NCBI GenBank assembly: GCA_038845865.1
Contig: JAWBQJ010000006.1
Span: 39,441-103,440 of the forward strand
Reading direction: 5' to 3'
DNA from: Desulfurococcaceae archaeon
GTDB taxonomy: Archaea; Thermoproteota; Thermoprotei_A; Sulfolobales; Desulfurococcaceae
Length of the DNA stretch: 64,000 bases
Below the pieces are notes generated by a model. The model did not search any database. It saw nothing but the letters and a program-made list of their open reading frames with translations, and had not been told where the DNA came from. Below, in pieces: positions 6,237 through 15,130 of the stretch. Numbering within the stretch: the first letter of the stretch is position 1; the number at the start of each line of letters is the position of its first letter. Position numbers and translations under genes: made by a program.

Positions 6237-8999
6237 TTAATCTATCCAGTCACCAGTAGAGATCTTCTCGGGGATGTACCTGTCAGCCAGGAACTTTAGG
6301 CCCTTGCTCGCTAGGGCCTCTATTTCCAGCTTACTTAAGGTGTTAAAGAATATGCAGAGCTCCCTGATCCACTCAGGAGCCGAGAACCACGGATAACCCG
6401 TTAGACCTTCTTTTTTCTTAATTTTACTCTTAGCTTCCCTATCCTCGATGCAGATCTCCGCCACTTTGTAGCCTACGAGCTCGACGGCGCGCTCTAAATC
6501 CCTGGTCTTGGTCTTAATGATGAAGTTAGTCCTTTCCGAGTCGCTTAGGTAAGGAGCTTTCGGCTTTAAGCCACTTATACCTGGGGTTATCTCCTCGAGC
6601 ACTCTCCTAGCCTCCTTGTTTTTGAGTATTTTTCTAAATGCTTCATCGCCGAAGATATCAGTCATCATGACTCCAATGAACTTCGCGGAAGGGGTCGCTA
6701 GGCGCTCGCTCTCGTAAGACAGCGTAATACTTCCAGCCTTGAAGACGCTGTAGATGTAGAACCCGTAGGGGTCGCTATTATGGTATACAATGCCGAACCC
6801 CCCAATGAAGGAGTTACCGGTGGGCACGGCGAAGTCGTAAACATAGCCTTCGTACTCTTCCTCCTCAACGGATTCCACCTCGGCTAGTAGTGCCTCACCG
6901 TATACTACAGGAGCGTGGTCCCCCAGATCCTTTAATAGCTCACCTTCTGCGATATCGCGTAACTTTACCTTGAATACGGCTCCATCTACTACGGGACAGG
7001 CCACCCCTTCCCCGTCCGCGGGCTTTGTCAATTGTTTTTCAATGCTTCTCGTCAGCGAGAGACCATAAACTGCATCGGTGGAGGGGCGCCCCTGTTCACG
7101 TAGCCCGGCATCCTCGCTGGTCAGGTACTCGTATACTTCGGGTGGGGTCCGGCGAATATCACGGGTGATTTTCACGTGGACAGCGTTGCCGTCCTCCACG
7201 ACGGCAGGGGTTACACCAAGCATTTGTAGTAGTAGAAATACCTGTCGCGCTAGTACAGGGTTGCTGGTTGAATACACCACGTCTTCGTGCTCGTTGACTC
7301 GACCCGCACTATCTATTAAGCCCTTCAGATAGGCCAAGATCACGTTTTTCGCCGAGTTGATTATGATGGCCGGAACACGCTTGTCTCCCTGCTCGCCAAC
7401 TAATCCCAGCTCTTTGAAGAACGTAAATAGCGTCCGCGATGCCACTATAACCCTCGCTCCGTCTCTGCGCGTTGTGAACATTAATAACGGCTTTACGTTA
7501 AACCTTTCCCCGATTACCCTAATCACTTTTAGTACTCTATCGTAGTTCTTCGAGTCCAGGTGAAAGGCCAGGAACCCTGACCCGATCTCACATCCTCCCG
7601 CGGTGTAAAGCCCCATTAGCCAAGCCAGGTCCTCGTCAAGTTCTACCCCGCCCGGTATAACGCGCTTTGATCTAGATAGCGCGAATTCTACGGTCTCGTG
7701 AACCCCTCCACCGGACGGGTGTCCCCACCCGATCGTTTCACTGTTTGCAAGCAATTTAACGGAGTCTTTTAGCTTAACTTTTTCTCTAACAATGAGAAGA
7801 CTCGTTGTACTCTCTTTCGATGCTTCTTCGATGGATGGTGATGGCGCGTGGGAGCTTTGAGGTAAAGGCAGCTTCTTGGCCACTACGATGTAGTCCCCAG
7901 GCCTAATGTACTTCGCGGGCACAACCTTTACCTCCCCATCATGGAAAACGAAGAGGGAATGCCCTTTAGTGACTTTCACGGTCCCTCGTTCCTTGGTTCT
8001 AATTTTCAGGATCCGGTCTTTGATTTTATGCCTATAGATGTACGATATGGGGGACCAGGTTATTTTGCCTGTTGCCGGGTCCCAAGAGAGGACTTCTAGT
8101 GGTGCTTTTACATACTCCCTATCAGCGCCGGAGAAGTACTTTCCCACGAGCTCTTCCACAGGCCCGATCGCAACCTCTCCACTACGCGAGTCTCTGACGG
8201 CAACGACTTCCTCTGCTGGAATGCTATCAGCTAATATGTAAACGGGTAATTTGTATTCGTCACTAAGTCTTCTAACAAACCTCCTCGTTGCGCGATCAGG
8301 TTGTCCCGCACTTGTGATCAGTACTGCTTTGTGTTTTTTCCAGAAACCATACCTGTGAAGCTGCTGAAAAACAGCGTCCTTTTCCACTACGAGAATGTAT
8401 TCTGCGTCTAGGTCGAGAAACTCTATAAGGTCAGGGGTGGGTTCTATTGCATATGCTCCGTGACCCATTTTACCTAGATCTATGGTATCGTCACCGCTTC
8501 GAATAACCATGTTACCAACGACTTTACCCTTCTCTTTGCTTAGTATTAGGAGGTCTTCGCGGAGAATAGATAAGTACACTTCCAGGTCCCTTATAACGCT
8601 ATCAGACTCCCGTTGCTCATCCCAAGTATTTTCACTAACCTTCTTCCCTGTAATAGACCTAAAGCTAATTGTGTGCTTGCCTCTATAGTACAGGTCACGT
8701 ATAGTTGGGTACTCGTTGTTTTTAAGTGCTTCAAATATAATTGAAGCCATCAATATTGTCTGCATAAATTTCTTCGACTCGTTGACATCGGTAAAGGATC
8801 TTTGTTGAACCTCGGGGCCTAGAAGGAGGATCTTGTTATTTAGATCATATATGGTGTTAGAAAGCGTTCTTTTAGGGATGACAAGTACGGGTTTCTCACC
8901 CCTATGAATCTGATCTAGGAGGCTTTTCACGGAGCTTTTGATTATCTCTAAGGCCCTGCTCCTTGCTAGTAAGTCTGCTTGTGAGGGCATTGAAAGCAC
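6237..8999 (-). CDS. top6A: DNA topoisomerase VI subunit A, intein-containing precursor
   Basis: A 920-residue precursor. Residues 1-258 and 742-920 join to a 437-residue Spo11-like Topo VI A subunit that cuts both DNA strands through a tyrosine. The winged-helix region has TIRDLYYRGKHTISF (its YY holds the catalytic tyrosine). The Toprim domain has VVEKDAVFQQL and, after splicing, LAD-SDPYGFYIY. ALASKGLKFLADRYIPEKI is the family C-terminal signature. An intein occupies 259-741 (separate entry) and separates the two acidic residues of the metal-binding motif, so the precursor should be inactive until spliced. It starts 2 nt after top6B stops. The part around 785-870 is longer than in Sulfolobus. 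Confidence 0.95.
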   Translation of the reverse strand: MLSMPSQADLLARSRALEIIKSSVKSLLDQIHRGEKPVLVIPKRTLSNTIYDLNNKILLLGPEVQQRSFTDVNESKKFMQTILMASIIFEALKNNEYPTIRDLYYRGKHTISFRSITGKKVSENTWDEQRESDSVIRDLEVYLSILREDLLILSKEKGKVVGNMVIRSGDDTIDLGKMGHGAYAIEPTPDLIEFLDLDAEYILVVEKDAVFQQLHRYGFWKKHKAVLITSAGQPDRATRRFVRRLSDEYKLPVYILADSIPAEEVVAVRDSRSGEVAIGPVEELVGKYFSGADREYVKAPLEVLSWDPATGKITWSPISYIYRHKIKDRILKIRTKERGTVKVTKGHSLFVFHDGEVKVVPAKYIRPGDYIVVAKKLPLPQSSHAPSPSIEEASKESTTSLLIVREKVKLKDSVKLLANSETIGWGHPSGGGVHETVEFALSRSKRVIPGGVELDEDLAWLMGLYTAGGCEIGSGFLAFHLDSKNYDRVLKVIRVIGERFNVKPLLMFTTRRDGARVIVASRTLFTFFKELGLVGEQGDKRVPAIIINSAKNVILAYLKGLIDSAGRVNEHEDVVYSTSNPVLARQVFLLLQMLGVTPAVVEDGNAVHVKITRDIRRTPPEVYEYLTSEDAGLREQGRPSTDAVYGLSLTRSIEKQLTKPADGEGVACPVVDGAVFKVKLRDIAEGELLKDLGDHAPVVYGEALLAEVESVEEEEYEGYVYDFAVPTGNSFIGGFGIVYHNSDPYGFYIYSVFKAGSITLSYESERLATPSAKFIGVMMTDIFGDEAFRKILKNKEARRVLEEITPGISGLKPKAPYLSDSERTNFIIKTKTRDLERAVELVGYKVAEICIEDREAKSKIKKKEGLTGYPWFSAPEWIRELCIFFNTLSKLEIEALASKGLKFLADRYIPEKISTGDWID
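6777..8225 (-). mobile_element. Intein in topoisomerase VI A, with degenerate LAGLIDADG domain
   Basis: 483 residues (259-741 of the precursor). Ser1 begins SIPAEEVVAV, the C-terminus is VYHN, and the next extein residue is Ser. A TKGHSLFVF segment matches the N3 block with its conserved His, and GYVYDFAVPTGNSFIGG matches the C-terminal F block. The dodecapeptide-like helices LAWLMGLYTAGG (458-469) and AYLKGLIDSAG (556-566) mark a LAGLIDADG homing endonuclease. The acidic catalytic residue expected before the final Gly is Gly468 in the first and Ala565 in the second. Splicing looks intact while cutting is probably lost. Confidence 0.93.
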
Positions 9000-9001
9000 C
9001 T

Positions 9002-10597
9002 CTAAGCCTCCGCTTCAACGGACTTTACAACGGTCTCAACCAAGCTGATCGGCATGCCGGTTTTCTTTGAAACTATTGATACGAGCTTCTCCCTAATACT
9101 GTTTTTCAAAGCAGTGAACTGCATCTCTTTCTCGGCTAGTATCAGTGCCAGGCTCCTAGCCACCTCTGGCACGTACTTAGCTACGGATTCCGCCCTCCTC
9201 ATAGCCTCTTCCTCCTTAGCTTTCTTTGACAAGTACTGCTTAAGGCCTCTAGCAACCTCCATCACCGCAAGTTTTATCTCTTTTCTAAGTTCAGGCACAT
9301 CTGCAATGCTTTCCTTACCAACGCCCTTAAATGGTACCTTCGTGCTACACACGTGGACAAGGATAACCAAGGGAGCTGGGAAACTTATCGCGTAGTGCTC
9401 CCAGCTAATGTCCTCCCGTACTACATCGGTCACGACGTCTGTTCCCTCATCATACAGGAGGGGTATCTTATTGGCGTACCTAAGAATAACCGGCTTATCC
9501 TCGCCTATCGGGGCTTTACCTCCATAGGCTATTCCGGCTTCAACTATGAATGGATGGCCGTTGTACGCTCCCGGCCTCCTGACGACTGCGTTTACGTATT
9601 CGGGGTTAAATGCCCGCTTCAAGCCAGCGGTGATGATCTCCTCGCCCAGAGGTGATAAAGCTCGTGGTGAAGGAGGCCGATACCTATCATAGGATTTCAT
9701 GGTGTTTACCAATGCCAAGAGCTCTTCCTCGGTTAACTCGTTGGGGCTTTTAGCAGGATCTATATTCGCCTTCGTGAGGATGAGCTTGGCTGTCGCCTCG
9801 CCGATACCTTGAAAACTCTCCACGAGCAACTGCTCTACTGTCTTGGAATTTCCGTTCTTCACCATGTTGTTTATTAGCTCTAGATCCGCGCCTTGGGGGT
9901 GCGGCTTTGTTTCAACTGGTGGTCTTGGTAATGTGTTGATTATGCGATGGTAGTACACAACCTCGTTCTCGGGCGTTATGAGCACGATGTTCGCGTAAGG
10001 TAACACGATCGCCGTCCTGTATAAGTACTCTAGCACCCTGTGCCTGGCCCGATTCCAGTCGCCTTCAATAGTTACCGACACCACCGTACCATGCCAGTCT
10101 CTGCTCTTTCTCCAACTACCGGCTTCTATCACTACTGGTTCGTTCTTATCCACGTCTATCCTAAGCTTGAAGAAGTATATTCTCCTGTACCCCGCCTTGC
10201 TGGTGATCACCTCTACGGGCCTGCCAGTTGTCATTTGAGCGTAGAGCACGACCATTTTCACTCCTAAACCGTACATGCCCCGTGATTGCCTCAAGATGTA
10301 CTTACTGCTGAAAAGCACCTTCCCGAAAGCGCTAGGTACGATATTAGGCGGTATTCCAATACCATTGTCTTCCACGGTTATTTTGTAAAAGTCCTGCGTT
10401 TCATCAGCTTTCTTGATGGAAACCTTTACATCCGGCAAAATACCATGGACATCTGCAGCGTCAAGGGCGTTTTCCACGAGCTCCCTTACAGTCTGATACA
10501 CTGCCTTAGCGGGGTTTGAAAAGCCCGTTACCTCTCTATACTTATAGAAGAACTCCGCGGGGCTTAACGATCTGTATACTTCCTCAACACCGCTCAT
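9002..10597 (-). CDS. top6B: DNA topoisomerase VI subunit B
   Basis: The ATPase subunit of Topo VI, controlling strand passage. GHKL fold: ENALDAAD (N box), DNGIGIP (G1 box) and GMYGLGVKM (G2 box) lie in the first 125 residues. A helix-two-turns-helix region follows (TVEQLLVESFQGIGEATAKLIL), then the transducer domain. I prefer the start MSGVEEVYR at 10597 over the upstream ATG at 10630, because homologues begin near this point. Product 531 residues. GCTTATAACGC upstream on the minus strand may be the promoter of the top6B-top6A operon. Confidence 0.97.
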   Translation of the reverse strand: MSGVEEVYRSLSPAEFFYKYREVTGFSNPAKAVYQTVRELVENALDAADVHGILPDVKVSIKKADETQDFYKITVEDNGIGIPPNIVPSAFGKVLFSSKYILRQSRGMYGLGVKMVVLYAQMTTGRPVEVITSKAGYRRIYFFKLRIDVDKNEPVVIEAGSWRKSRDWHGTVVSVTIEGDWNRARHRVLEYLYRTAIVLPYANIVLITPENEVVYYHRIINTLPRPPVETKPHPQGADLELINNMVKNGNSKTVEQLLVESFQGIGEATAKLILTKANIDPAKSPNELTEEELLALVNTMKSYDRYRPPSPRALSPLGEEIITAGLKRAFNPEYVNAVVRRPGAYNGHPFIVEAGIAYGGKAPIGEDKPVILRYANKIPLLYDEGTDVVTDVVREDISWEHYAISFPAPLVILVHVCSTKVPFKGVGKESIADVPELRKEIKLAVMEVARGLKQYLSKKAKEEEAMRRAESVAKYVPEVARSLALILAEKEMQFTALKNSIREKLVSIVSKKTGMPISLVETVVKSVEAEA

Positions 10598-10743
10598 CGC
10601 GACACCGTTCTGCAGTGTTAATATCATCATGTATTGCGTTATAAGCGCTTAGGAATACTTTCGCTTAACCCTATCCAAGTACGTTTTTATACTTTTACAG
10701 AGTGACCGCTAAAATCCCTCTGCTATAATCTGGGTGCCCGTGC

Positions 10744-11139
10744 ATGAAGGGCATATCCGGAATAGTCGCAACAGCGATATTACTAGCGCTGACCATAGCA
10801 GGGGGCGTTCTGATGTACACTTATGTGACAAGCTACCTGAACACGGCCGTGGATACGGGGAAAATAGTGGTTGAAAACGCCTACTACATAACACCGCTTA
10901 AGAGGCTCACTATAGAGGTTAGAAATGTAGGAACGCGCGAAGTAAAAGTCAACGGCGTTGACATGATCCTCTCGGGTACTGCGCGCAGTGACACTAGAAA
11001 CATTACCCCTCCTCTATCAATTTCGCCTGGGGAAGCGAGGCAAATTGTGTTATACGATGTTAACGAAGCTCCTCAATACGTAATCATAGTGTACGGTAAC
11101 GGCTCGATGACAGAGCCCGTTCCCGTGAGGGTGCACTAA
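10744..11139 (+). CDS. Type IV pilin-like protein (class III signal peptide)
   Basis: A 131-residue protein beginning MKGISGIVATAILLALT. This is a short basic segment, a glycine and then a hydrophobic helix, the class III signal peptide recognised by the archaeal prepilin peptidase (PibD), with processing probably after Gly3. The remainder is beta-rich with N-glycosylation sequons, as in archaeal pilins. A TATA-like GTTTTTATAC lies about 55 nt upstream. It heads a three-gene operon with an assembly ATPase and a platform protein, so it is the likely major subunit or an adaptor of a surface pilus. Confidence 0.85.
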   Translation: MKGISGIVATAILLALTIAGGVLMYTYVTSYLNTAVDTGKIVVENAYYITPLKRLTIEVRNVGTREVKVNGVDMILSGTARSDTRNITPPLSISPGEARQIVLYDVNEAPQYVIIVYGNGSMTEPVPVRVH

Positions 11140-11159
11140 ACACGCTGGGTTAGAAATAC

Positions 11160-12680
11160 ATGTTAAAATCACTTATCAAGGCTTTTTTCACTCTCCCCCA
11201 TGTACTAGGTCGTACTTTACCCGGAGATGACCTATATCGGAGGGATCGGTTTTTAAAAGACATTGTAGAAACGCTCGTAAACTCCTACGTTAAGAGATAT
11301 AGGCTAGAGGATGTGCAATTAGATAATACGTTGTTGACGTACAGTTTGAGGGGTTTACTCAGCATACATGTTGGGCTTCTCGGAGAGGAACTGTACTACG
11401 TCATCCAGGAACCCCCAACCACGGAAACAGAATTGGGTGGCGTCATAGACAGATTCATAGTTAACATCACGAGTAACAGGGATCAGGGTGAAGACTATAG
11501 ATTTAAGGGAGAAGACGTAGCGGGGGACATGGACAAGATCACGTATAATTTCATCAAAATAACCAGTGGATGGGGGCCGTTAACGCCGTTCATTCTCGAT
11601 CCCTACGTAGAGGACATTTCCCTTAGCAAAAGCACTGGCAGAGTGTACGTTGTTCATAACAAGTTTTCGTGGATGGGGTGGCTAAAATCAAACATGGTGC
11701 TAGAACCCGAGCTCGTAGACAGATTAGTCGTATCGCTATCACGTAGAATTAAAAAGCACATCTCGTTTGTAAATCCTCTCGCCGAGGGTGCTTGTGGAGA
11801 CGGCTTCAGAGTAAGCTTACTTTATGGAGATGCTGTGTCTCCCCACGGCAGTAGCCTAGTTGTAAGAAAGCGTAGCGGCATTACTTGGACTATTACAAAG
11901 CTCATAAATGAGGGCTTTTTAACATCGATCATAACATCCTACTTGTGGCTCGTCCTCGAGAACAAGGGCTGGATCATAATAGCCGGGCACGTGGGATCGG
12001 GTAAAACAACGCTACTTCAAGCACTCCTATCGTTAATACCACCATACAAAAAAGTAATTACAATTGAGGATACGCCCGAGATATCGGGTACTACTGGTCT
12101 GTGGGAGCCCTTAGTTGAGAAGAGCGAGGTTTTCACACAGACTTCACAAATAGACTCTTTCACTCTATTGAAATTCGCTCTAAGAAGAAGACCTGACTAC
12201 ATCGTTATCGGGGAAGTACGAGGAGTCGAAGCTAGATTGCTCGTTCAAGCATCGCGGTTAGGGCACGGCGTGCTGAACACAATACATGCCGATAGTCCTG
12301 AGTCCGTACTAAAGAGGCTAATAGCGCCGCCTATTTCGATTCCAAGGAACTTGCTTAACAACATATGGACCATAGTACTCACAGGCGTGCAAGGCAGTAA
12401 GAGAAAGGTCGTTTCGCTCTCCGAGATAGGTGACGACACTTCGCCGGCGGAGGTGTGCTCTAATACGGATGAGAGTTGCGCCATAGAAAGGGTCGTGAGC
12501 TCCTCCACGAGGTTGGGGCGGCTCTACTCCTCTAAGGACGAGCTGTACGGAGAAATAATTAGGAGAGCGGTTTTTCTCGAAAGGCTAGTTTCCAAAGGGA
12601 TATTTACGATCAGCGATCTAGCGGTCAAGTTGCTCGAGTTCTACGGCAAGGTAGAGGAGGCTGTAAGGGAGTATCGGTGA
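11160..12680 (+). CDS. Type II/IV secretion-system (pilus assembly) ATPase
   Basis: A 506-residue GspE/PilB/FlaI-superfamily ATPase that powers pilin polymerisation. Walker A is GHVGSGKTT (276-284), the Asp box-like IEDTPEI lies at about 302-308 and Walker B YIVIGEVRG at 347-355. His-rich motif: LGHGVLNTIHADS. The N-terminal domain carries GWGPLTPFILDPYVEDIS, the usual secretion-ATPase N2 signature. It lies 20 nt after the pilin. Compared with FlaI in this same window it is shorter and more divergent, which argues for a separate, Aap- or Ups-like pilus. Confidence 0.93.
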   Translation: MLKSLIKAFFTLPHVLGRTLPGDDLYRRDRFLKDIVETLVNSYVKRYRLEDVQLDNTLLTYSLRGLLSIHVGLLGEELYYVIQEPPTTETELGGVIDRFIVNITSNRDQGEDYRFKGEDVAGDMDKITYNFIKITSGWGPLTPFILDPYVEDISLSKSTGRVYVVHNKFSWMGWLKSNMVLEPELVDRLVVSLSRRIKKHISFVNPLAEGACGDGFRVSLLYGDAVSPHGSSLVVRKRSGITWTITKLINEGFLTSIITSYLWLVLENKGWIIIAGHVGSGKTTLLQALLSLIPPYKKVITIEDTPEISGTTGLWEPLVEKSEVFTQTSQIDSFTLLKFALRRRPDYIVIGEVRGVEARLLVQASRLGHGVLNTIHADSPESVLKRLIAPPISIPRNLLNNIWTIVLTGVQGSKRKVVSLSEIGDDTSPAEVCSNTDESCAIERVVSSSTRLGRLYSSKDELYGEIIRRAVFLERLVSKGIFTISDLAVKLLEFYGKVEEAVREYR

Positions 12681-12707
12681 CCCAAGCCGGTAGCCGGGTG
12701 TAAAAAG

Positions 12708-13958
12708 GTGAAGCTGAGTAGATGTCTAGATGAGAGCTACTTGGACTTCTTAATGCACCTGCACGGGCTCGAGATCAACGGCTTAAAGGCTTACGATTTA
12801 TTTAGCGCTATTCGCAAAGAAGAGGTGGAAATAGCAGATTGCTACAAGGTCTTAGCGAGACTGTATGGTTTGTTGGAAACCGCACTTGGTGATCCGCAGT
12901 TAGCTCTATATAAACTAAGCGATATTGCTTCAGGCTCTAAGCTCACGAGTTTTTTAAGAGGGTATGGAAGTGTGCTCTTGACGAGTGGTGATACACGGAC
13001 ATACGTATCAGCGGCGCTCAGAACGGAGTTCGCAGCGCTTAGAGCTAAAATTGGTGAAAAGCTCAAGTTCATTGAGGTTCTCTATGAAGCGATATTAGTG
13101 GCGGTACTAAGTATTTCTATCCTCTCGGTACTGCCGTTATGGCCTTTACCGCTCGTTGTAGGCATTTTCATTCTACAACTCGTAGGGTTAACGAGTTACA
13201 TCACGGCTGTTTACGTGACCAAGTGGATGTACTATAACACGAGTGCCCTTTCAGCTGCGTTGGAGGTGTTTTTCATTTTAGCGTCGAACCTACTATTAGT
13301 ATCGGTACTATACGGTCTCGTAGTGCACTTACTAGTATTTGGTGTGCTATGCGTAATTGTAATGAAGCCCGTGAAACGCAGAGTAGCGATTGAAGGTGAG
13401 TCGTTAAAAATACTGAACGATACGTACTCTCAAATAATGCTTGGAGAGCCGGCGGATATAGCCCTACTGAACTCTTTGAAGAGGTCTCCGCTACTAGAGT
13501 TTAGACTACTTCTGCATAGCTTATTAAGCGGCTTTAGGGCAGCGGAGATCATTCGTAAACTGAAATTTCCCGTACTGGCCTTCAAGGTGATGTCGGGGCT
13601 AGTGACCTTAATGCATTACAGCCCCCCGAACAGTACCCACGTGACTTCGATAATTCAGTTTGTAGATGAGGTCAGTAACCTTAGGAAATACGTTGAGGAG
13701 AAGGCAAAACATTACTTACTCTACTCCGGGATCGTCGTTTTACTAATCGTTGCGTCTTACGTGATGATCGCGAGGATGCCAGCAGTCGTGAACGCCAATG
13801 CAAGAGTTCTCGGGGTTTATGCATATGTTAGTGCAATTCTAACGGCCATGCCCGCGTGTCTCTTAAAAGACCGTACTTTCATAGGCTCGAAACTGGCCGT
13901 ACCGGCAACAATCCTAGCATCCATGACATTAGTACTCCTATACACTGGCATATTTTAG
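12708..13958 (+). CDS. TadC/FlaJ-like pilus platform membrane protein
   Basis: A 416-residue integral membrane protein. Cytoplasmic helical regions alternate with hydrophobic clusters at about residues 125-165, 180-225, 340-360 and 370-415, the layout of T2SF/TadC platform proteins. It is last in the pilin-ATPase-platform operon, 27 nt after the ATPase stop, and would form the inner-membrane base on which the ATPase acts. Shorter than FlaJ. GTG start at 12708 with AAAAGGTG overlapping; a slightly different start is possible. Confidence 0.85.
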   Translation: MKLSRCLDESYLDFLMHLHGLEINGLKAYDLFSAIRKEEVEIADCYKVLARLYGLLETALGDPQLALYKLSDIASGSKLTSFLRGYGSVLLTSGDTRTYVSAALRTEFAALRAKIGEKLKFIEVLYEAILVAVLSISILSVLPLWPLPLVVGIFILQLVGLTSYITAVYVTKWMYYNTSALSAALEVFFILASNLLLVSVLYGLVVHLLVFGVLCVIVMKPVKRRVAIEGESLKILNDTYSQIMLGEPADIALLNSLKRSPLLEFRLLLHSLLSGFRAAEIIRKLKFPVLAFKVMSGLVTLMHYSPPNSTHVTSIIQFVDEVSNLRKYVEEKAKHYLLYSGIVVLLIVASYVMIARMPAVVNANARVLGVYAYVSAILTAMPACLLKDRTFIGSKLAVPATILASMTLVLLYTGIF

Positions 13959-14076
13959 GTAAGTCAAGAATACGATGCGATAACTCGTTGAAACGATAGA
14001 TCCTCGAGGTGCTCACGGCTTACTACAGTACATGGCATTTACATTTCTTTAATGGTATTAGTGCGTGTTAATGGAA

Positions 14077-14108
14077 ATAGCTTCGTGGAAATCTTAATGT
14101 GAAGCTAT
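14077..14108. repeat. Inverted repeat upstream of membrane protein gene
   Basis: ATAGCTT at 14077-14083 and AAGCTAT at 14102-14108 are perfect inverted arms separated by 18 nt, followed by TTTTA. It lies about 40 nt before the next gene. It could be a transcript hairpin ending the pilus operon or an operator; nothing decides between them. Confidence 0.35.
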
Positions 14109-14149
14109 TTTAGGGGGGTCCTCGGATATTACGGATCGTGGGGAACGCC

Positions 14150-14899
14150 ATGTCTACGGGGTCTCTTGCAGAGCACTACATTGCAGAGATGAGGAGAATT
14201 TCAAGGGAGGCGGCAGAAACGGACTATGTAATGCCGATCTGGCTACCCTTCATACCCATGATACTCATTCTCATAGGACTCCTCGCATCTATCCCAGCAC
14301 TATTAGGGGGTGAAGGGGCCCTCGCAGGCCTGGGAGCCTTCACTGTGCTAATATTTATAGGTGCTATAATCAACATATACGTGCTGTACAAGTGGATTTC
14401 TAGGAGGAACAATCACTTCCGTAGAACGGCAAGCCTTTACGGAAACCTAGTATCTGCCCTGGAATCGCTGAAATTAACCGATGCCGAGGTCGCGCAAATT
14501 AGGAGTAGTGTACAGGAAATGCAGTACGAAGAGCGGGAGAAAAGCGCGGCGTTGTGGATCATACTATCACTCATCGTAGGAATAGTCATACTCTATGTGT
14601 ATCACTTCTTAAACAAGGACTTCCACAAGCACGAGCGGCGAGAGGTGGCGATCTACGAAAACCTGGCAAGAATCTTAGAGAGGAGAGGTATAGCCGTTTC
14701 AAGGCTCGAACCACGCATACCTAGTAGAAGTACGATACTGTACATTGTGTTGTCAATAATAACGCTCGGCATATTTGGGTTATACTGGATCTACACCCTC
14801 ACAAGGGATCCGAACGAGCACTTCAGGGCCCACCACTTAGTTGAGGAAAATGCTATAAGGGCGCTAGAACAGCTCGCTCGCACTCCGGCGAGACCTTAG
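14150..14899 (+). CDS. Membrane protein with three-fold internal repeat, DUF4234-like end
   Basis: A 249-residue protein from ATG 14150 (GTG 14138 is the alternative). Hydrophobic hairpins at about 34-55 and 65-85, single segments at 137-155 and 195-218. After each comes a similar amphipathic stretch: YKWISRRNNHF..., YHFLNKDFHKHERRE... and YWIYTLTRDPNEHF..., each followed by a helix of the type xxYxNLxxALExL. The last unit, with SIITLGIFGLYWIYTLTRD, resembles DUF4234. This looks like a triplicated transmembrane-plus-coil module. Function unknown. Confidence 0.8.
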   Translation: MSTGSLAEHYIAEMRRISREAAETDYVMPIWLPFIPMILILIGLLASIPALLGGEGALAGLGAFTVLIFIGAIINIYVLYKWISRRNNHFRRTASLYGNLVSALESLKLTDAEVAQIRSSVQEMQYEEREKSAALWIILSLIVGIVILYVYHFLNKDFHKHERREVAIYENLARILERRGIAVSRLEPRIPSRSTILYIVLSIITLGIFGLYWIYTLTRDPNEHFRAHHLVEENAIRALEQLARTPARP

Positions 14900-14997
14900 A
14901 TCCAGTCCCAAATACATTTTTAATTAAACCACCTACTCCTCGTTTACGTGGCCCCGCGTGAACACGCGCTTTTCACGCCTAATCAGGTAGAGGATCG

Positions 14998-15072
14998 CGG
15001 GCCCGCCGGGATTTGAACCCGGGTCCTCCGGCTTAGAAGGCCGGCGCCCTATCCTGGCTAGGCGACGGGCCC
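14998..15072 (-). tRNA. tRNA-Arg (TCT)
   Basis: The minus strand folds into a cloverleaf: acceptor GGGCCCG / CGGGCCC, anticodon stem CCGGC / GCCGG around the loop CTTCTAA (anticodon TCT), T-arm CCGGG-TTCAAAT-CCCGG, discriminator G. CCA is not encoded. No intron. Confidence 0.97.
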
Positions 15073-15101
15073 TCGCGTACTAATAATGAGTTTAATGGGG
15101 G

Positions 15102-15113
15102 TTATTTTTATAC
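15102..15113 (-). promoter_or_regulatory. TATA box of tRNA-Arg
   Basis: GTATAAAAATAA on the minus strand, centred about 35 nt before the tRNA 5' end, the position expected for an archaeal promoter. Confidence 0.7.
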
Positions 15114-15130
15114 ATTTTCCTACACCGCTC

